From: Hymenobacter sp. 15J16-1T3B | GTDB taxonomy: Bacteria > Bacteroidota > Bacteroidia > Cytophagales > Hymenobacteraceae | DNA: 64,000 bases | Direction: 5' to 3' | Assembly: GCF_020711235.1 (NCBI RefSeq) | Contig: NZ_JAJFAV010000019.1 | Location: 58,553-122,552, forward strand | Shown: in pieces, positions 27,046-36,214 of the stretch | Layout of the letters: every line of letters begins with the position of its first letter | Position numbering within the stretch: position 1 is the stretch's first letter | The notes under the pieces: model-generated | Told to the model about the DNA's origin: nothing | Database searches by the model: none | The model's input: only the letters and a program-made list of their open reading frames with translations | Made by a program: the position numbers and the translations under genes

Positions 27046-29799
27046 TTACTTGCCCGGCTCCGCCGGCACGGGTTCTTGCAGTTGCTGCTGCTCTTCCTGC
27101 TCGTCCGACACGCCGGCGAACAGGCTGCCGTCGGGGCGGCGCGGGTGCAGCAGCTTGGCAATGAGGCCGGTCCAGCCGGTTTGATGGCTGGCGCCGAGGC
27201 CCTGGCCGGTTTCGGCGTGGAAATACTCGTGGAAGAGCAGAAAATCCTTGAAGTGCGGGTCGTCCTGAACGTGCGGGTCGGGGCCGAGGGCGGGGCGGCG
27301 GCCCTGCGCGTCGCGCAAAAACAGGCGGGTGAGGCGCGCGGTTAGCGCATCGGCAATGCCGAGCAGGGTGCAGTACTCGCCCGAGCCGGTGGGGTATTCC
27401 ACCTTGAACTCGTCGCCGTAGTAGTGGTGGAAGCGCTGCAACGACTCGATGATCAGGAAGTTCATCGGCAGCCACACCGGCCCGCGCCAGTTGGAGTTGC
27501 CCCCGAACAGGTCCGTTTCCGACTCGGCCGGCTCGTAGCGCACCGTGAAGTCCTTTTCGGGCGTGTGGTACACGTAGGGATGCTCATGGTGGTACTTTGA
27601 CAACGACCGGATGCCGTAGTCGGAGAGGAACTCCGCCGGGTCGAGCATGCGCTTGAGCAGCAGCTTCATGCGGTGCCCGCGCAGCAGGCTCAGCAGGTGG
27701 CGGCGGCCCTTGCCCGGCTCCTGCCAGCGCGACACCAGCGCGGCCAGCTGCGGGCGGTGCTCCAAAAACCAGCTCATGCGGGCCACAAACGTGGGCATCT
27801 CGCGCATCAAATCCTCGTCGAGCACTTCCACCGCAAACAAGGGCACCAGCCCCACCAGGGAGCGGACTTTCAGGGGCTGCCGGCCGCGCTCCGGGGTGTT
27901 GAGCACGTCGTAGTAGAACCCGTCCTCGTCGTCCCACAAATCCAGGCTGTCCGGGCTGCCGTTCATGCCGGCCATGGCGTCGGCGATGTAGAGGAAGTGC
28001 TCGAAGAACTTGCTGGCCATGTCCTGGTAGATGGGGTTGGTCTTGGTCAGCTCCAGGGCAATGCGCATCATGTCCAGCGCGTACATGGCCATCCAGGAGG
28101 TGCCGTCGGCCTGCTCCATAAAGGTGCCCGGCGGCAAATCGGCCGAGCGGTCGAACACACCGATGTTGTCGAGCCCCAAAAAGCCGCCTTCGAACACGTT
28201 GCGGTCTTCCACGTCCTTGCGGTTTACCCACCAAGCGAAGTTCAGCAGCAGCCGGTGGAAGCTGGCTTCCAGAAACGCCACGTCGCCCTCGCCACGTTGC
28301 TTCTGGTCCATTTTGTACACGCGCCAGGTGGCCCAGGCGTGCACCGGCGGGTTCACGTCCGAGAAGTTCCACTCGTAGGCCGGCAGCTGCCCGTTTGGGT
28401 GCATGTACCAGTCCTGCAGCAGCAGCCCCAGCTGGTGCTTGGCAAAGTGCGCGTCGACCATGGCCAGCGGCACGCAGTGGAAGGCCAAGTCCCAGGCCGC
28501 GTACCAGGGGTACTCCCAGGTGTCCGGCATCGAAATGACGTCGGCGTTGTTGAGGTGGCGCCAGTGGGCGTTGCGGCCGTGCTGGCGCGATTCCGGGGGC
28601 GGCGGAAAAGCCGGGTCGCCCGTGAGCCACTCCGGCACGTCGTAGTAGTAGAACTGCTTGCTCCAGAGCATGCCCGCCAGCGCCTGCCTCTGCACGTTGC
28701 GCGCGTCCGCGTCGCCGATGTCGGCCTGCAGCGCCGCGTAAAATTGGTCCGTCTCGTCGCGGCGCTGCTGCATGAGCTGGTCGAAGTCAGCGAAGGGCGC
28801 GGCCAACTCGGGCGGGCCCAGGCGCCAGCGCAGCCGCCGCTGCTGCCCGGCCGGCACCAGCAGCCGGTAGTGCGCGGCGGCCTTGGTGCCCACGCGCTCG
28901 GGGTTCACGGCATCGGCCCGGTTGTGCAGCACGAAGTCGTTGATGCCGTCCTTGAAAAACCGCTCCTCCGCGGGCGCCGCCACCCCGAACAGCCGCTGGC
29001 AGTTGGTCTGGTTGTCGCAAAACAACAGCTCCGGCGCCTGCTCGTCGAGCGGCTCGCAGTACAGGCGCAGGGCCGGCAGCTCGCGGTGCGCTACCTCGAG
29101 GTGGCCGTCCGCGTCGGCGCGCAGCTGGGGGCGGTAGGCGTCGGAGCCCCAGCTCCAGGTGTTGCGAAACCAGAGCTGCGGCAGCACGTGCAGCGGCGCG
29201 TCCTCGGGCCCGCGGTTGTACACGGTCAGCTCGATGAGCAGGTCCGTGGGGCTGGCCTTGGCGTACTCCAGACAAATGTCGAAGTAGTGGTTTTCGTGGA
29301 AGACGGCCGTGTCGAGCAGCTCAAACTCGGGCTTGTGGCGGTTGCGGCGGCCGTTTTCCTGCACCAGCCACTCGTAGGGAAACGCCCGTTGCGGATACTT
29401 GTAGAGCATCTGCATGTAGGAGTGCGTGGGCGTGTTGTCGAGGTAGTAGTACAGCTCTTTCACGTCCTCGCCGTGGTTGCCCTCGGGCCCGCTCAGCCCG
29501 AACAGCCGCTCCTTCAGGATGGAGTCCTGCCCGTTCCAGAAGGCGGGCGCGAAACACAGCCGCTGCTTGTCGTCCGAGATGCCGCCGATGCCCTCCTCGC
29601 CCCAGCGGTAGGCGTAGCTGCGGGCCATGTCGTGGGTGGTGGCGTGCCAGGCGTCGCCGCCGGCGGAGTAGTCCTCGCGCACGGTGCCCCACTGCCGGTC
29701 GGCCAGGTAGGGGCCGAAGCGGCGCCAGGGCGTGGCGCCCTTCGGGGCGTTGGCCGTGGCCAGGCGTTGGTGTTCGGGCGTGTCGGGTGTGGTCGACAT
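27046..29799 (-). CDS. Glucosidase, GH63-like (MGH1-type)
   Basis: A 917-residue (alpha/alpha)6-barrel glycoside hydrolase resembling GH63 / mannosylglycerate or alpha-glucosidases. Recognisable segments are WGTVREDYSAGGDAWHA near the start, SYAYRWGEEGIGGISDD, LWSKQFYYYD, the catalytic-domain stretch WEYPWYAAWDLAFHC (the Asp is a candidate general acid), WMAMYALDMMRIALEL, and NWRGPVWLPMNFL (a conserved substrate loop). There is no signal peptide, so it acts in the cytoplasm, perhaps on trehalose-like or glycogen-derived sugars. The ATG at 29799 fits the family start. Neighbours are a sugar dehydrogenase and 6-phosphogluconate dehydrogenase. Confidence 0.9.
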   Translation of the reverse strand: MSTTPDTPEHQRLATANAPKGATPWRRFGPYLADRQWGTVREDYSAGGDAWHATTHDMARSYAYRWGEEGIGGISDDKQRLCFAPAFWNGQDSILKERLFGLSGPEGNHGEDVKELYYYLDNTPTHSYMQMLYKYPQRAFPYEWLVQENGRRNRHKPEFELLDTAVFHENHYFDICLEYAKASPTDLLIELTVYNRGPEDAPLHVLPQLWFRNTWSWGSDAYRPQLRADADGHLEVAHRELPALRLYCEPLDEQAPELLFCDNQTNCQRLFGVAAPAEERFFKDGINDFVLHNRADAVNPERVGTKAAAHYRLLVPAGQQRRLRWRLGPPELAAPFADFDQLMQQRRDETDQFYAALQADIGDADARNVQRQALAGMLWSKQFYYYDVPEWLTGDPAFPPPPESRQHGRNAHWRHLNNADVISMPDTWEYPWYAAWDLAFHCVPLAMVDAHFAKHQLGLLLQDWYMHPNGQLPAYEWNFSDVNPPVHAWATWRVYKMDQKQRGEGDVAFLEASFHRLLLNFAWWVNRKDVEDRNVFEGGFLGLDNIGVFDRSADLPPGTFMEQADGTSWMAMYALDMMRIALELTKTNPIYQDMASKFFEHFLYIADAMAGMNGSPDSLDLWDDEDGFYYDVLNTPERGRQPLKVRSLVGLVPLFAVEVLDEDLMREMPTFVARMSWFLEHRPQLAALVSRWQEPGKGRRHLLSLLRGHRMKLLLKRMLDPAEFLSDYGIRSLSKYHHEHPYVYHTPEKDFTVRYEPAESETDLFGGNSNWRGPVWLPMNFLIIESLQRFHHYYGDEFKVEYPTGSGEYCTLLGIADALTARLTRLFLRDAQGRRPALGPDPHVQDDPHFKDFLLFHEYFHAETGQGLGASHQTGWTGLIAKLLHPRRPDGSLFAGVSDEQEEQQQLQEPVPAEPGK

Positions 29800-29917
29800 A
29801 AGCAAAAAGTAGCGCGGGCTTGCGGCCGCGGCCATCAGATGGGGACTCCTCGGGTGCCTGAGCGGTAGGGTGGCCGAACGGCCCAGGCGGACGCGGGCTG
29901 CCGCCCGCGCCGGGGGC

Positions 29918-30733
29918 TCAGCCGTTGCCCACGAAGCCGGGGTAGAGCAGCATCCCGCCGTCGGCAAACAGCGTGTGGCCCGTCACGTAGTCCGATTCGT
30001 CGGAAGCCAGCCACACGGCCACCTTGCCGATGTCGGCGGGCTCCCCGATGCGGCCGTAGGGAATGAGTTTCAATAGGTCGCGCTCTTCCTGGGGCGTGTC
30101 GCGCGCTTCCGCGTTGATGGGCGTGGCAATGGCGCCCGGCCCGATGCCGTTGACGCGGATGCGGTGCGGGGCCAGCTCCTGGGCCACGCTCTTCATCAGC
30201 AGCATCAGCCCGCCCTTGCTGGCGGCGTAGTTCACGTGCCCGGCCCAGGGAATCACCTCGTGCACCGAGCTCATGCAGATGATCTTGCCCGTGGCCCGCG
30301 ACACGTCGGGCTGGGGCCCGCGGCGCACAAACTCGCGCGCCGCCTCGCGCATGCACAAAAACTGTCCCGTCAGATTTACCCCGATGACGCGCTGCCACTG
30401 CTCCGCGGTCATGTCCAGAAACGCCGCGTCCTGCTGAATGCCCGAGTTGCTGACCAAGATGTGCACGGTGCCGTATTTTTCCACGACGGTACGAAACATG
30501 CGCTGCACGTCTTCTTCCTTGCTTACGTCGGCCTGCACGGCCAGGGCCTCGCCGCCGCCGTCCTTGATGCGTTGGGCCAGCTTTTCGGCCGGCTCGGCTT
30601 CCTTGTGGTAGTTGATAACGACGGTGGCGCCCGCCGCGGCCAGCGCCTCGGCCACGCCGAAGCCGATGCCGGAACTGGCCCCCGTGACGAGGGCAATTTG
30701 GTGTTGGAGTAGGAGAGGAGTAGGCTGAGTCAT
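29918..30733 (-). CDS. SDR oxidoreductase (glucose 1-dehydrogenase-like)
   Basis: A 271-residue classical short-chain dehydrogenase. The cofactor motif TGASSGIGFG (about 18-27), NSGIQQDA (NAG-like), catalytic Ser in MSSVHEV and YAASKGG (Tyr-x3-Lys) are present. The sequence most resembles glucose 1-dehydrogenase-type SDRs (KAEIAR-like NHxEAEPAEKLAQ segment binding NADP). It leads the minus-strand run SDR, glucosidase, cyclase, gnd, so glucose released by the glucosidase could be oxidised toward gluconate; that pathway is inference. Confidence 0.88.
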   Translation of the reverse strand: MTQPTPLLLQHQIALVTGASSGIGFGVAEALAAAGATVVINYHKEAEPAEKLAQRIKDGGGEALAVQADVSKEEDVQRMFRTVVEKYGTVHILVSNSGIQQDAAFLDMTAEQWQRVIGVNLTGQFLCMREAAREFVRRGPQPDVSRATGKIICMSSVHEVIPWAGHVNYAASKGGLMLLMKSVAQELAPHRIRVNGIGPGAIATPINAEARDTPQEERDLLKLIPYGRIGEPADIGKVAVWLASDESDYVTGHTLFADGGMLLYPGFVGNG

Positions 30734-30999
30734 GGCTGCAGTCGGGATGAAAACCTATTGCTAGACCGCAAAACCGGCCCCGGGGTTACAGCCATTGGGT
30801 TTCGTCGCGGCCACCGGGCGCGGGTGCCGGCGGCGCCGGCAAACTGCGGCACAGCAGCTGTTTTTTTTGTGAAGGAGCCTATTGGAGCCCGGCTCGGCCC
30901 TGGTGGCCGGCCCCGCGGCCTAGTCAATCCGGCTGCTCTAGCCGATTATTGGGCGGTGTTGCGAAAATAAAGTAGCTGATAATTAACCGATTATTAATT

Positions 31000-31041
31000 A
31001 TGTATCACAAGTTTCAATAATTATTGAAACTTGTGATACAT
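31000..31041. promoter_or_regulatory. 42-bp perfect palindrome overlapping the promoter of the GbsR operon
   Basis: The left half (31000-31020) is the exact reverse complement of the right half (31021-31041), with no loop; the centre is GTTTCAATAATTATTGAAAC. The -7 box TACATTTG (31037-31044) starts inside the right half, so a bound dimer or tetramer would block transcription. The GbsR/MarR-type protein encoded as the second gene of this operon is the likely ligand (inference). Confidence 0.8.
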
Positions 31042-31044
31042 TTG
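31037..31044 (+). promoter_or_regulatory. -7 box TACATTTG of the TIGR01777-GbsR operon
   Basis: An exact TAnnTTTG match 51 bp before the first start codon. No exact TTG is seen at the -33 position, which falls in the left half of the palindrome. Confidence 0.6.
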
Positions 31045-31095
31045 GAGCGAACAAAGCACTGAAGCTTCTTTTCTTCATCTTTTTTGTGTACCGCT

Positions 31096-32031
31096 ATGGC
31101 ACCCACGCGCATCGTTCTGGCCGGTGGCACCGGCTTTCTGGGCCAACGCCTGATTCGCCACTTCCGCCGCCCCGGGGTGGAAATCGTGGTGTTGTCGCGG
31201 GAGCAGCTACCCGCCTACGCCAACGTGCGCTACGTGCGCTGGGACGGCCGCACCCTCGATGAGTGGGCCGCCGAGCTCGACGGGGCCGAGGTGCTGGTGA
31301 ACCTGGCGGGCCGCAGCGTCGACTGCCGCTACCACGCGGCCAACCGCCGCGCCATCGTCGACAGCCGGGTGGAAAGTACGCGGGTGCTCGGGGCGGCCGT
31401 GGCGGCCTGCCGCCGCCCGCCGCGGGTGTGGCTCAATTCCTCCACGGCCACCATCTACGAGCACACGGAAGGCGAGCGGCCGGCCAACACCGAGGCCGAC
31501 GGCGTCATCGGGCGGGGCTTTTCGGTGGAGGTGGCCCAGGCCTGGGAAGACGCCTTCTGGGCCTGCCCGGCGCCCAACACCCGCCGCGTGGCCCTGCGCA
31601 CGGCCATTGTGCTCGGCGCCGAGGGTGGGGCCTTTCCGGTGCTGGCCCGGCTGGCGCGCTGGGGCCTGTGCACCCCGCAGGGGAGCGGCCGGCAGTGGAT
31701 CAGCTGGCTGCACGCCACCGACTTTGCCCGGGCCGTCGAATTTCTGATTGAGCAGCCGGGCGCCAGCGGAGTGTTCAACCTCTGCGCGCCCGAGCCCCTC
31801 CAAAACCGCGACTTCAACGCCCTGCTGGCCCAGCAGCTGCGCCCGGTGCTGCGCCTGCCCCAGCCCGAGTGGCTGCTCGAAGCCGGCGCCTGGGCCCTTC
31901 AAACCCAGACCGAGCTGGTGCTCAAAAGCCGCAAAGTATACCCCCAGCGCCTGCTCGAATGGGGCTTTCAGTTCCAATTTCCCGGCTGCCAAGCGGCCGT
32001 TGCCGATATTCTGCGTACCGTAGAGGCCTGA
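31096..32031 (+). CDS. TIGR01777 family epimerase (NAD-dependent, extended SDR)
   Basis: A 311-residue epimerase/dehydratase-like protein. It starts RIVLAGGTGFLGQRLIRHF (glycine-rich Rossmann loop), followed by YVRWDGRTLDEWAAELDGAEVLVNLAGRSVDCRY, NRRAIVDSRVESTRVLG, LNSSTATIYEH and the C-terminal DUF1731-like segment (LLEWGFQFQFP), which together define TIGR01777. The reaction of this family is unknown. It is the first gene of an operon with a GbsR regulator, a membrane SRPBCC protein and a methyltransferase. Confidence 0.92.
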   Translation: MAPTRIVLAGGTGFLGQRLIRHFRRPGVEIVVLSREQLPAYANVRYVRWDGRTLDEWAAELDGAEVLVNLAGRSVDCRYHAANRRAIVDSRVESTRVLGAAVAACRRPPRVWLNSSTATIYEHTEGERPANTEADGVIGRGFSVEVAQAWEDAFWACPAPNTRRVALRTAIVLGAEGGAFPVLARLARWGLCTPQGSGRQWISWLHATDFARAVEFLIEQPGASGVFNLCAPEPLQNRDFNALLAQQLRPVLRLPQPEWLLEAGAWALQTQTELVLKSRKVYPQRLLEWGFQFQFPGCQAAVADILRTVEA

Positions 32032-32057
32032 TTCGCGGCCTTTGCGCTTTTTCCTTC

Positions 32058-32609
32058 ATGCCCGACCCGACTAACCCAACCGCCGACTCCTCGCCCGACC
32101 TGCTGCCGCTAGAGCAGGCCAAAGCCCAGTTTGTGCAGCTCTGGGGCGCCACCAGCGCCAACTGGGGCATCAACCGCACCATGGCCCAGATGCACGCGCT
32201 GCTGCTGGTATCGGCCGAGGCGCTGAGCACCGAAGACCTGATGGCGCAGCTGCAGATTTCGCGCGGCAACGCCAGCATGACCGTGCGCGAGCTGCTCGAC
32301 TGGGGCCTGGTGTATAAGGCCCTCAAGCCCGGCGAGCGGCGCGAGTACTTCGTGGCCGAAAAAGACATGCTGCAGGTCACGCGCTGCATCATCCGCGAGC
32401 GGAAACGCCGCGAGCTGGACGCGATGAAGCGCAGCCTCGACCAGCTAGCCGCCCTGCCCGGCGACCCCACCGAGCCCGGCTACCGCGAGTTTCACCGCGT
32501 GCTCGGCGACATTCAGCAGCTGGCCGACAGCGCCGACACGGTGCTCACCGGTGTGATGAAGGCTGAGAAGAACTGGTTGATCGACAAGTTTCTCCGAATG
32601 TTCACCTAG
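32058..32609 (+). CDS. GbsR/MarR family transcriptional regulator
   Basis: A 183-residue winged-helix regulator. The segment ANWGINRTMAQMHALLLVSAEALSTEDLMAQLQISRGNASMTVRELLDWGLV is typical of the GbsR subgroup, followed by RREYFVAEKDML wing and a helical C-terminus. GbsR-type proteins repress osmoprotectant or membrane-stress genes in other bacteria. It begins 26 bp after the epimerase gene. The 42-bp palindrome over the operon promoter is its likely autoregulatory operator. The ATG at 32058 is supported by the operon spacing. Confidence 0.9.
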   Translation: MPDPTNPTADSSPDLLPLEQAKAQFVQLWGATSANWGINRTMAQMHALLLVSAEALSTEDLMAQLQISRGNASMTVRELLDWGLVYKALKPGERREYFVAEKDMLQVTRCIIRERKRRELDAMKRSLDQLAALPGDPTEPGYREFHRVLGDIQQLADSADTVLTGVMKAEKNWLIDKFLRMFT

Positions 32610-32647
32610 GGCGGCCGGCTCCGGTCCGCCCGCCACTCCCCGTGCGT

Positions 32648-33694
32648 ATGGACCCCGCCAACCAACCGCCCCGCCTCTATCCCGAAGACGACGAAACCGC
32701 GGCCCCGCCCCAGTCGGTGGGGCAGTGGCTGACCCAGACGCCGCCGGGCTGCGCCGTGCTGGCCGTGGTGCCCACCGCCGCGCTCAGCGCCGCGCTGACC
32801 TTCCTTTCCACCAACGTTTTTCAGAGCTACGGCATCATGGTGTTTCTGGCCTCGCCTTTTATCGGGGGGCTGGTCGCCAATGCCATGTATACTGCCCGCC
32901 GGGCCCCGGGGGAGCCCCAACCCGGCTTGGTAGCCACCTGGGTCACCGTCGTGCTGGCCGCGCTCAGCACGCTGGCCTTGCTGGTGGCCTCGGCCTTGGA
33001 AGGCGTCATTTGCGTGCTGATGGCCGCGCCGCTGGCGTTGCTCATGGCGCTGATTGGGGCGTGGCTGGGCAGTTCGCTGAGTCACATGATTGGGGAGCGA
33101 AATTCGGCCCGGGTGCTCACGGTGCTGGTGTTGCTCTACCCGGTTGGGCAGGCGCTGGAAGCCCGCTACCCCGTGCCGGTGCCGGCCCACCGCGTTGTCA
33201 CGCGGCTGCGGGTGCAGGCTTCGCCCGAGCGCGTGTGGCAGGTGCTCACGCGGCCGGTGCAGTACCCGGCCGAAGTGGGCTGGTTGTTTCGGGCCGGCGT
33301 GGCCTACCCCACGCGCACGGCCCTGCAAACCACCCCCGACGGCCGCCATCAGCTCATCTGCACCTATTCGCAGGGCGCAGCGCGGTTGCCGGTGACGAGC
33401 TGGCAGCCGGGGCGGGAACTGACGTTTCGGGTGCCCGACATGCCCGCTCCGATGCAGGAGCTGAGTCCGTACCCGCGCATTCACGCCCCGCACCTGCACG
33501 GCTATTTCCGCGTGGAGCAGGGCACCTTCCGCCTGCTGCCCCAGCCCGACGGCAGCACCGTGCTCGAAGCCTCGACCTCCTACCGCCACAGCATTGCCCC
33601 GCGCGCCTACTGGCAGCTCTGGAGCGACTACCTGCTCGACGACATGCACCAGCGCGTGCTTTCCGCCATCCAAACCCAAGCCCAGCATGAGTAG
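32648..33694 (+). CDS. Membrane protein with C-terminal SRPBCC-like domain
   Basis: A 348-residue protein. The first ~175 residues hold about four hydrophobic helices (AVLAVVPTAALSAALTFL, GIMVFLASPFIGGLVANAM, VTVVLAALSTLALLVASAL, VLMAAPLALLMALIGAWLG). The rest (RVQASPERVWQVLTRPVQYP ... YRHSIAPRAYWQLWSDYLLDDMHQRVL) looks like a polyketide cyclase/SRPBCC lipid-binding domain. It may bind or move a hydrophobic ligand at the membrane; inference only. Its stop overlaps the next gene by 8 bp, implying coupled translation. An ATG two codons inside the ORF is used. Confidence 0.82.
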   Translation: MDPANQPPRLYPEDDETAAPPQSVGQWLTQTPPGCAVLAVVPTAALSAALTFLSTNVFQSYGIMVFLASPFIGGLVANAMYTARRAPGEPQPGLVATWVTVVLAALSTLALLVASALEGVICVLMAAPLALLMALIGAWLGSSLSHMIGERNSARVLTVLVLLYPVGQALEARYPVPVPAHRVVTRLRVQASPERVWQVLTRPVQYPAEVGWLFRAGVAYPTRTALQTTPDGRHQLICTYSQGAARLPVTSWQPGRELTFRVPDMPAPMQELSPYPRIHAPHLHGYFRVEQGTFRLLPQPDGSTVLEASTSYRHSIAPRAYWQLWSDYLLDDMHQRVLSAIQTQAQHE

Positions 33695-34466
33695 CCGCGT
33701 CATGGCCCGGCCCCGCGCCCGCCGCCGCACCCCCGCCGATACCGCCCCCGAAGCCGCCCTGTTCGACGCCGGTTTCGTGCGCCACCTCTTCAATCAGCTG
33801 GCGCCCAGCTACCGCTGGCACCAGTGGATGGCGCTGGGCCTAACCGCCGCCTGGCGCCACCAAGCCGCGCAGCTGCTGCCCGCGCTGCCGGCCGCTGGCA
33901 CGGTTGTCGATTTGATGTGCGGGGGCGGGGAGCTGTGGCCGGCGCTGCGCCGCCGCCTCGGGCCCGGCGCGCAGGTGCAGGCCGTGGATTTTGCCGGCGC
34001 CATGCTTGCGCAGGCGGCGCAGCGCCGGCAGCAGGCCGTTCACGCCAACACCACCCTGCACCTGGCCGACGCGCTGCGCACCCCGCTGCCCGCCGCCGCC
34101 GCCGATGCCGTGGTGTGCGGCTACGGCCTGAAAACGCTCGATGCCCGTCAGTTCCTGGCCCTGGCCGCCGAAGTGCGGCGCCTGCTGCGGCCGGGCGGAA
34201 CCTTCGTGCTGCTCGAATTCACCCTGCCCCGGCAAGGCTGGCGCCGCTGGGCGTTTCGGCAGTACCTGGGCTCGGTGCTGCCGCTGCTGACCTGGCTGAG
34301 CCGGGGCCGCGCCGCCCTGCACCGCTACTTGCCCTTCTACGCCCACAGCTTCGCCAACCTCGACGCGGTGGAAGGCGCTTTTCTGGCCGCCGGCTGCGCC
34401 GAGGTGCGGCAAGTGCCCTTGTTGCTGGGCTGCGCCACGGCCCTCGTGGGCCGGCGCGGCAGCTGA
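33687..34466 (+). CDS. UbiE/COQ5-like SAM-dependent methyltransferase
   Basis: A 259-residue class I methyltransferase. SAM motif I is VVDLMCGGGELWPAL, and later AVDFAGAMLAQA, DAVVCGYGLKTLD and RRLLRPGGTFVLLEFTLP resemble UbiE/MenG proteins. Unlike true UbiE, the usual DxAxGTGD is changed to DLMCGGGE, and the RYD motif is absent, so it likely methylates something other than demethylmenaquinone. It overlaps the preceding SRPBCC gene by 8 bp and closes the GbsR operon. Confidence 0.85.
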   Translation: MSSRVMARPRARRRTPADTAPEAALFDAGFVRHLFNQLAPSYRWHQWMALGLTAAWRHQAAQLLPALPAAGTVVDLMCGGGELWPALRRRLGPGAQVQAVDFAGAMLAQAAQRRQQAVHANTTLHLADALRTPLPAAAADAVVCGYGLKTLDARQFLALAAEVRRLLRPGGTFVLLEFTLPRQGWRRWAFRQYLGSVLPLLTWLSRGRAALHRYLPFYAHSFANLDAVEGAFLAAGCAEVRQVPLLLGCATALVGRRGS

Positions 34467-34741
34467 GTTGGCCGGAACTGTTTGCCCGCTCGACACCGAT
34501 GCGGCTGCTCACACTGTTGGGCGCCGCCGGCAGGCTTAGGCCGTGGCTGGTGAAGTTGAATTAGTGTGCGTTTATCAGCATACGTATTGACTGTCAATGC
34601 TTTGAGTAAAGTTTGCTATCCGACATCAGCCGCGGCCCTCCGGCCTGCTCCCGGAGAAGTTGCCCAACCGGCGCGCCGACCAGCCGCCAGCTTAGCCGGC
34701 GTAACCGGCCGCCGCCGCCGAAACCGCACTAATTTGCCCGC

Positions 34742-35506
34742 ATGCAACCGCGAATCGAAGCCGAGCTGCGCCGCCTGGAGCCGCTGCACGGCATCCGCAT
34801 CCTCTACGCCTGCGAAGCCGGCAGCCGGGCCTGGGGCTTTCCCTCGCCCGATTCCGACTACGACGTGCGCTTTATTTACTGCCGCCCGGCCAGCTGGTAC
34901 CTGACCCTGGACGAAGGCCCCGACACGCTCAATTTTCCCCTCGACGACGAGCTGGACCTAGCCGGCTGGGACCTGCGCAAGGCCCTGAAACTACTGCGCG
35001 GCTCCAACGCCGCCCTGTTGGAGTGGCTGCAGTCGCCGGTGGTGTACCTGGAGGCCCTGGACTTTCGCACCGTCCTGCAGCCGTTGCGGGCCGAGTGCTT
35101 CAACCCGCTGGCCGGGCTGCACCACTACCTGGGCCTGGTGCGCCGCGGGGTAGAAGAGGACCTGCCGCCGCCCGCCATCCGCCTAAAACGCTTGTTCTAC
35201 GCCCTGCGCTCCGTGCTAGCCGCCCGCTGGATTCGGGAACGGCAAACCGTGCCACCGATGGAGTTCCGCCTCTTGCGCGAGTTGGTGCCCGCGGAGTTGC
35301 AGGCCGACGTGGACGCGCTCTTGCGCCTAAAAGCCCGGGCCGACGAAACAACCACCGCCCCGCGCCCGGCCGGGCTGGCCCACTTCATCGAAGCCGAATA
35401 CTTGGCCGGGCAGGCCGCCCGCACCGCCCCGGCGCCCCCGCGCCGCGACGACCCCACGCCGGCCCTCAACGAGCGGTTTCGGCAGCTGCTGGCGGGGAGC
35501 TTTTAA
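34742..35506 (+). CDS. Nucleotidyltransferase, RlaP/YcgL-like (first of two)
   Basis: A 254-residue DNA polymerase beta-type nucleotidyltransferase. The catalytic signature is GSRAWGFPSPDSDYDVRFIY (Gly-Ser followed by Asp-x-Asp), with a helical C-terminal domain containing LKRLFYALRSVLAARWI. It resembles COG3541/YcgL, called RlaP in comparative studies of RNA repair, where it is linked to RNA ligases. Its biochemical activity is unproven. A second, larger member lies 0.7 kb downstream; Hen1 and Pnkp are 13-21 kb upstream. No HEPN partner is adjacent, so it is not a minimal MNT/HEPN toxin-antitoxin pair. The CTAATTTG before the ATG is a degenerate promoter box. Confidence 0.87.
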   Translation: MQPRIEAELRRLEPLHGIRILYACEAGSRAWGFPSPDSDYDVRFIYCRPASWYLTLDEGPDTLNFPLDDELDLAGWDLRKALKLLRGSNAALLEWLQSPVVYLEALDFRTVLQPLRAECFNPLAGLHHYLGLVRRGVEEDLPPPAIRLKRLFYALRSVLAARWIRERQTVPPMEFRLLRELVPAELQADVDALLRLKARADETTTAPRPAGLAHFIEAEYLAGQAARTAPAPPRRDDPTPALNERFRQLLAGSF

Positions 35507-35596
35507 AGTTCCGCGCGAACCTGCGCGGAACCGCGGCGAGCAACCGATATCGTGTGTGCCATCATTATTGAGCGGCGCCACAGCCTGGTCTGATTC

Positions 35597-36130
35597 TTAG
35601 TTCACGGCGTAGCGCGCATGCATTTCGGCCAGGCGGCCGCGCGCTATGGCTTTGCGGGCCGCCCGGAAAAACAACGGCTCGATAAAGCGACCCAGCCCGG
35701 GAAAGCGCGAGTTGGTGAGTTTGAGGAAGATGGCCGTGTCGGCAAAGTGCTTAGGGCGGCGCTTCTGGTCGACGAGCTGGTCGCGAATCAGGCCGTGGTA
35801 AATGAGGAAGCCGAGCTCAAAGTCGGGGTTGCCGGGCGAAACCTTCACCCGTACCACCGCCGACTGCGCCGTACGGTTTGCGAAATAGTGGACGGTACCG
35901 CGGCCCACCGTGACCTGCTCGCCGGCCCGTAGCACCACCTTCTGGTTGCCGTGGCCAAATTCTAATTCGCCCGCGACAACCTCGAAACATTCGTCGAAGA
36001 GGTCGTGGAAGTGCTTGGGCGTGAAATAATGGGGTGCCACGTACAGCAGCAGCTCGGAGTAGCCGACGTTGTCGCGGGCGCTGCGCACGACGTGCAGGTG
36101 CTCCGCGGTCGGCAAGGTAGCAGTAAGCAT
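35597..36130 (-). CDS. Cupin domain protein
   Basis: A 177-residue protein. Residues 1-110 form a cupin beta-barrel: HYFTPKHFHDLFDECFEVVAGELEFGHG supplies the metal-binding His/His/Glu set, and GRGTVHYF the last histidine. The C-terminal part (IYHGLIRDQLVDQKRRPKHFADTAIFLKLTNS) is helical and seen in similar Bacteroidota cupins of unknown substrate. It is encoded between, and opposite to, the two RlaP-like genes, and its start faces that of the second one (84 bp apart), so it may share a regulatory region with it. Confidence 0.82.
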   Translation of the reverse strand: MLTATLPTAEHLHVVRSARDNVGYSELLLYVAPHYFTPKHFHDLFDECFEVVAGELEFGHGNQKVVLRAGEQVTVGRGTVHYFANRTAQSAVVRVKVSPGNPDFELGFLIYHGLIRDQLVDQKRRPKHFADTAIFLKLTNSRFPGLGRFIEPLFFRAARKAIARGRLAEMHARYAVN

Positions 36131-36214
36131 AGGCGAGAAGAAGAGAAGGGTGACCCCGCCGGGGCGGTACGGTCGCGCTTTTCCAACAAACTTAACAGGA
36201 CTTACCTTGCTTCT

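Larger units (their letters stand above)
30734..31095. other. Divergent intergenic region with a 42-bp perfect palindrome
   Basis: No gene is seen. The left part is GC-rich; from about 30960 it becomes AT-rich and holds the palindrome at 31000-31041 and a promoter box for the downstream four-gene operon. Confidence 0.7.
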
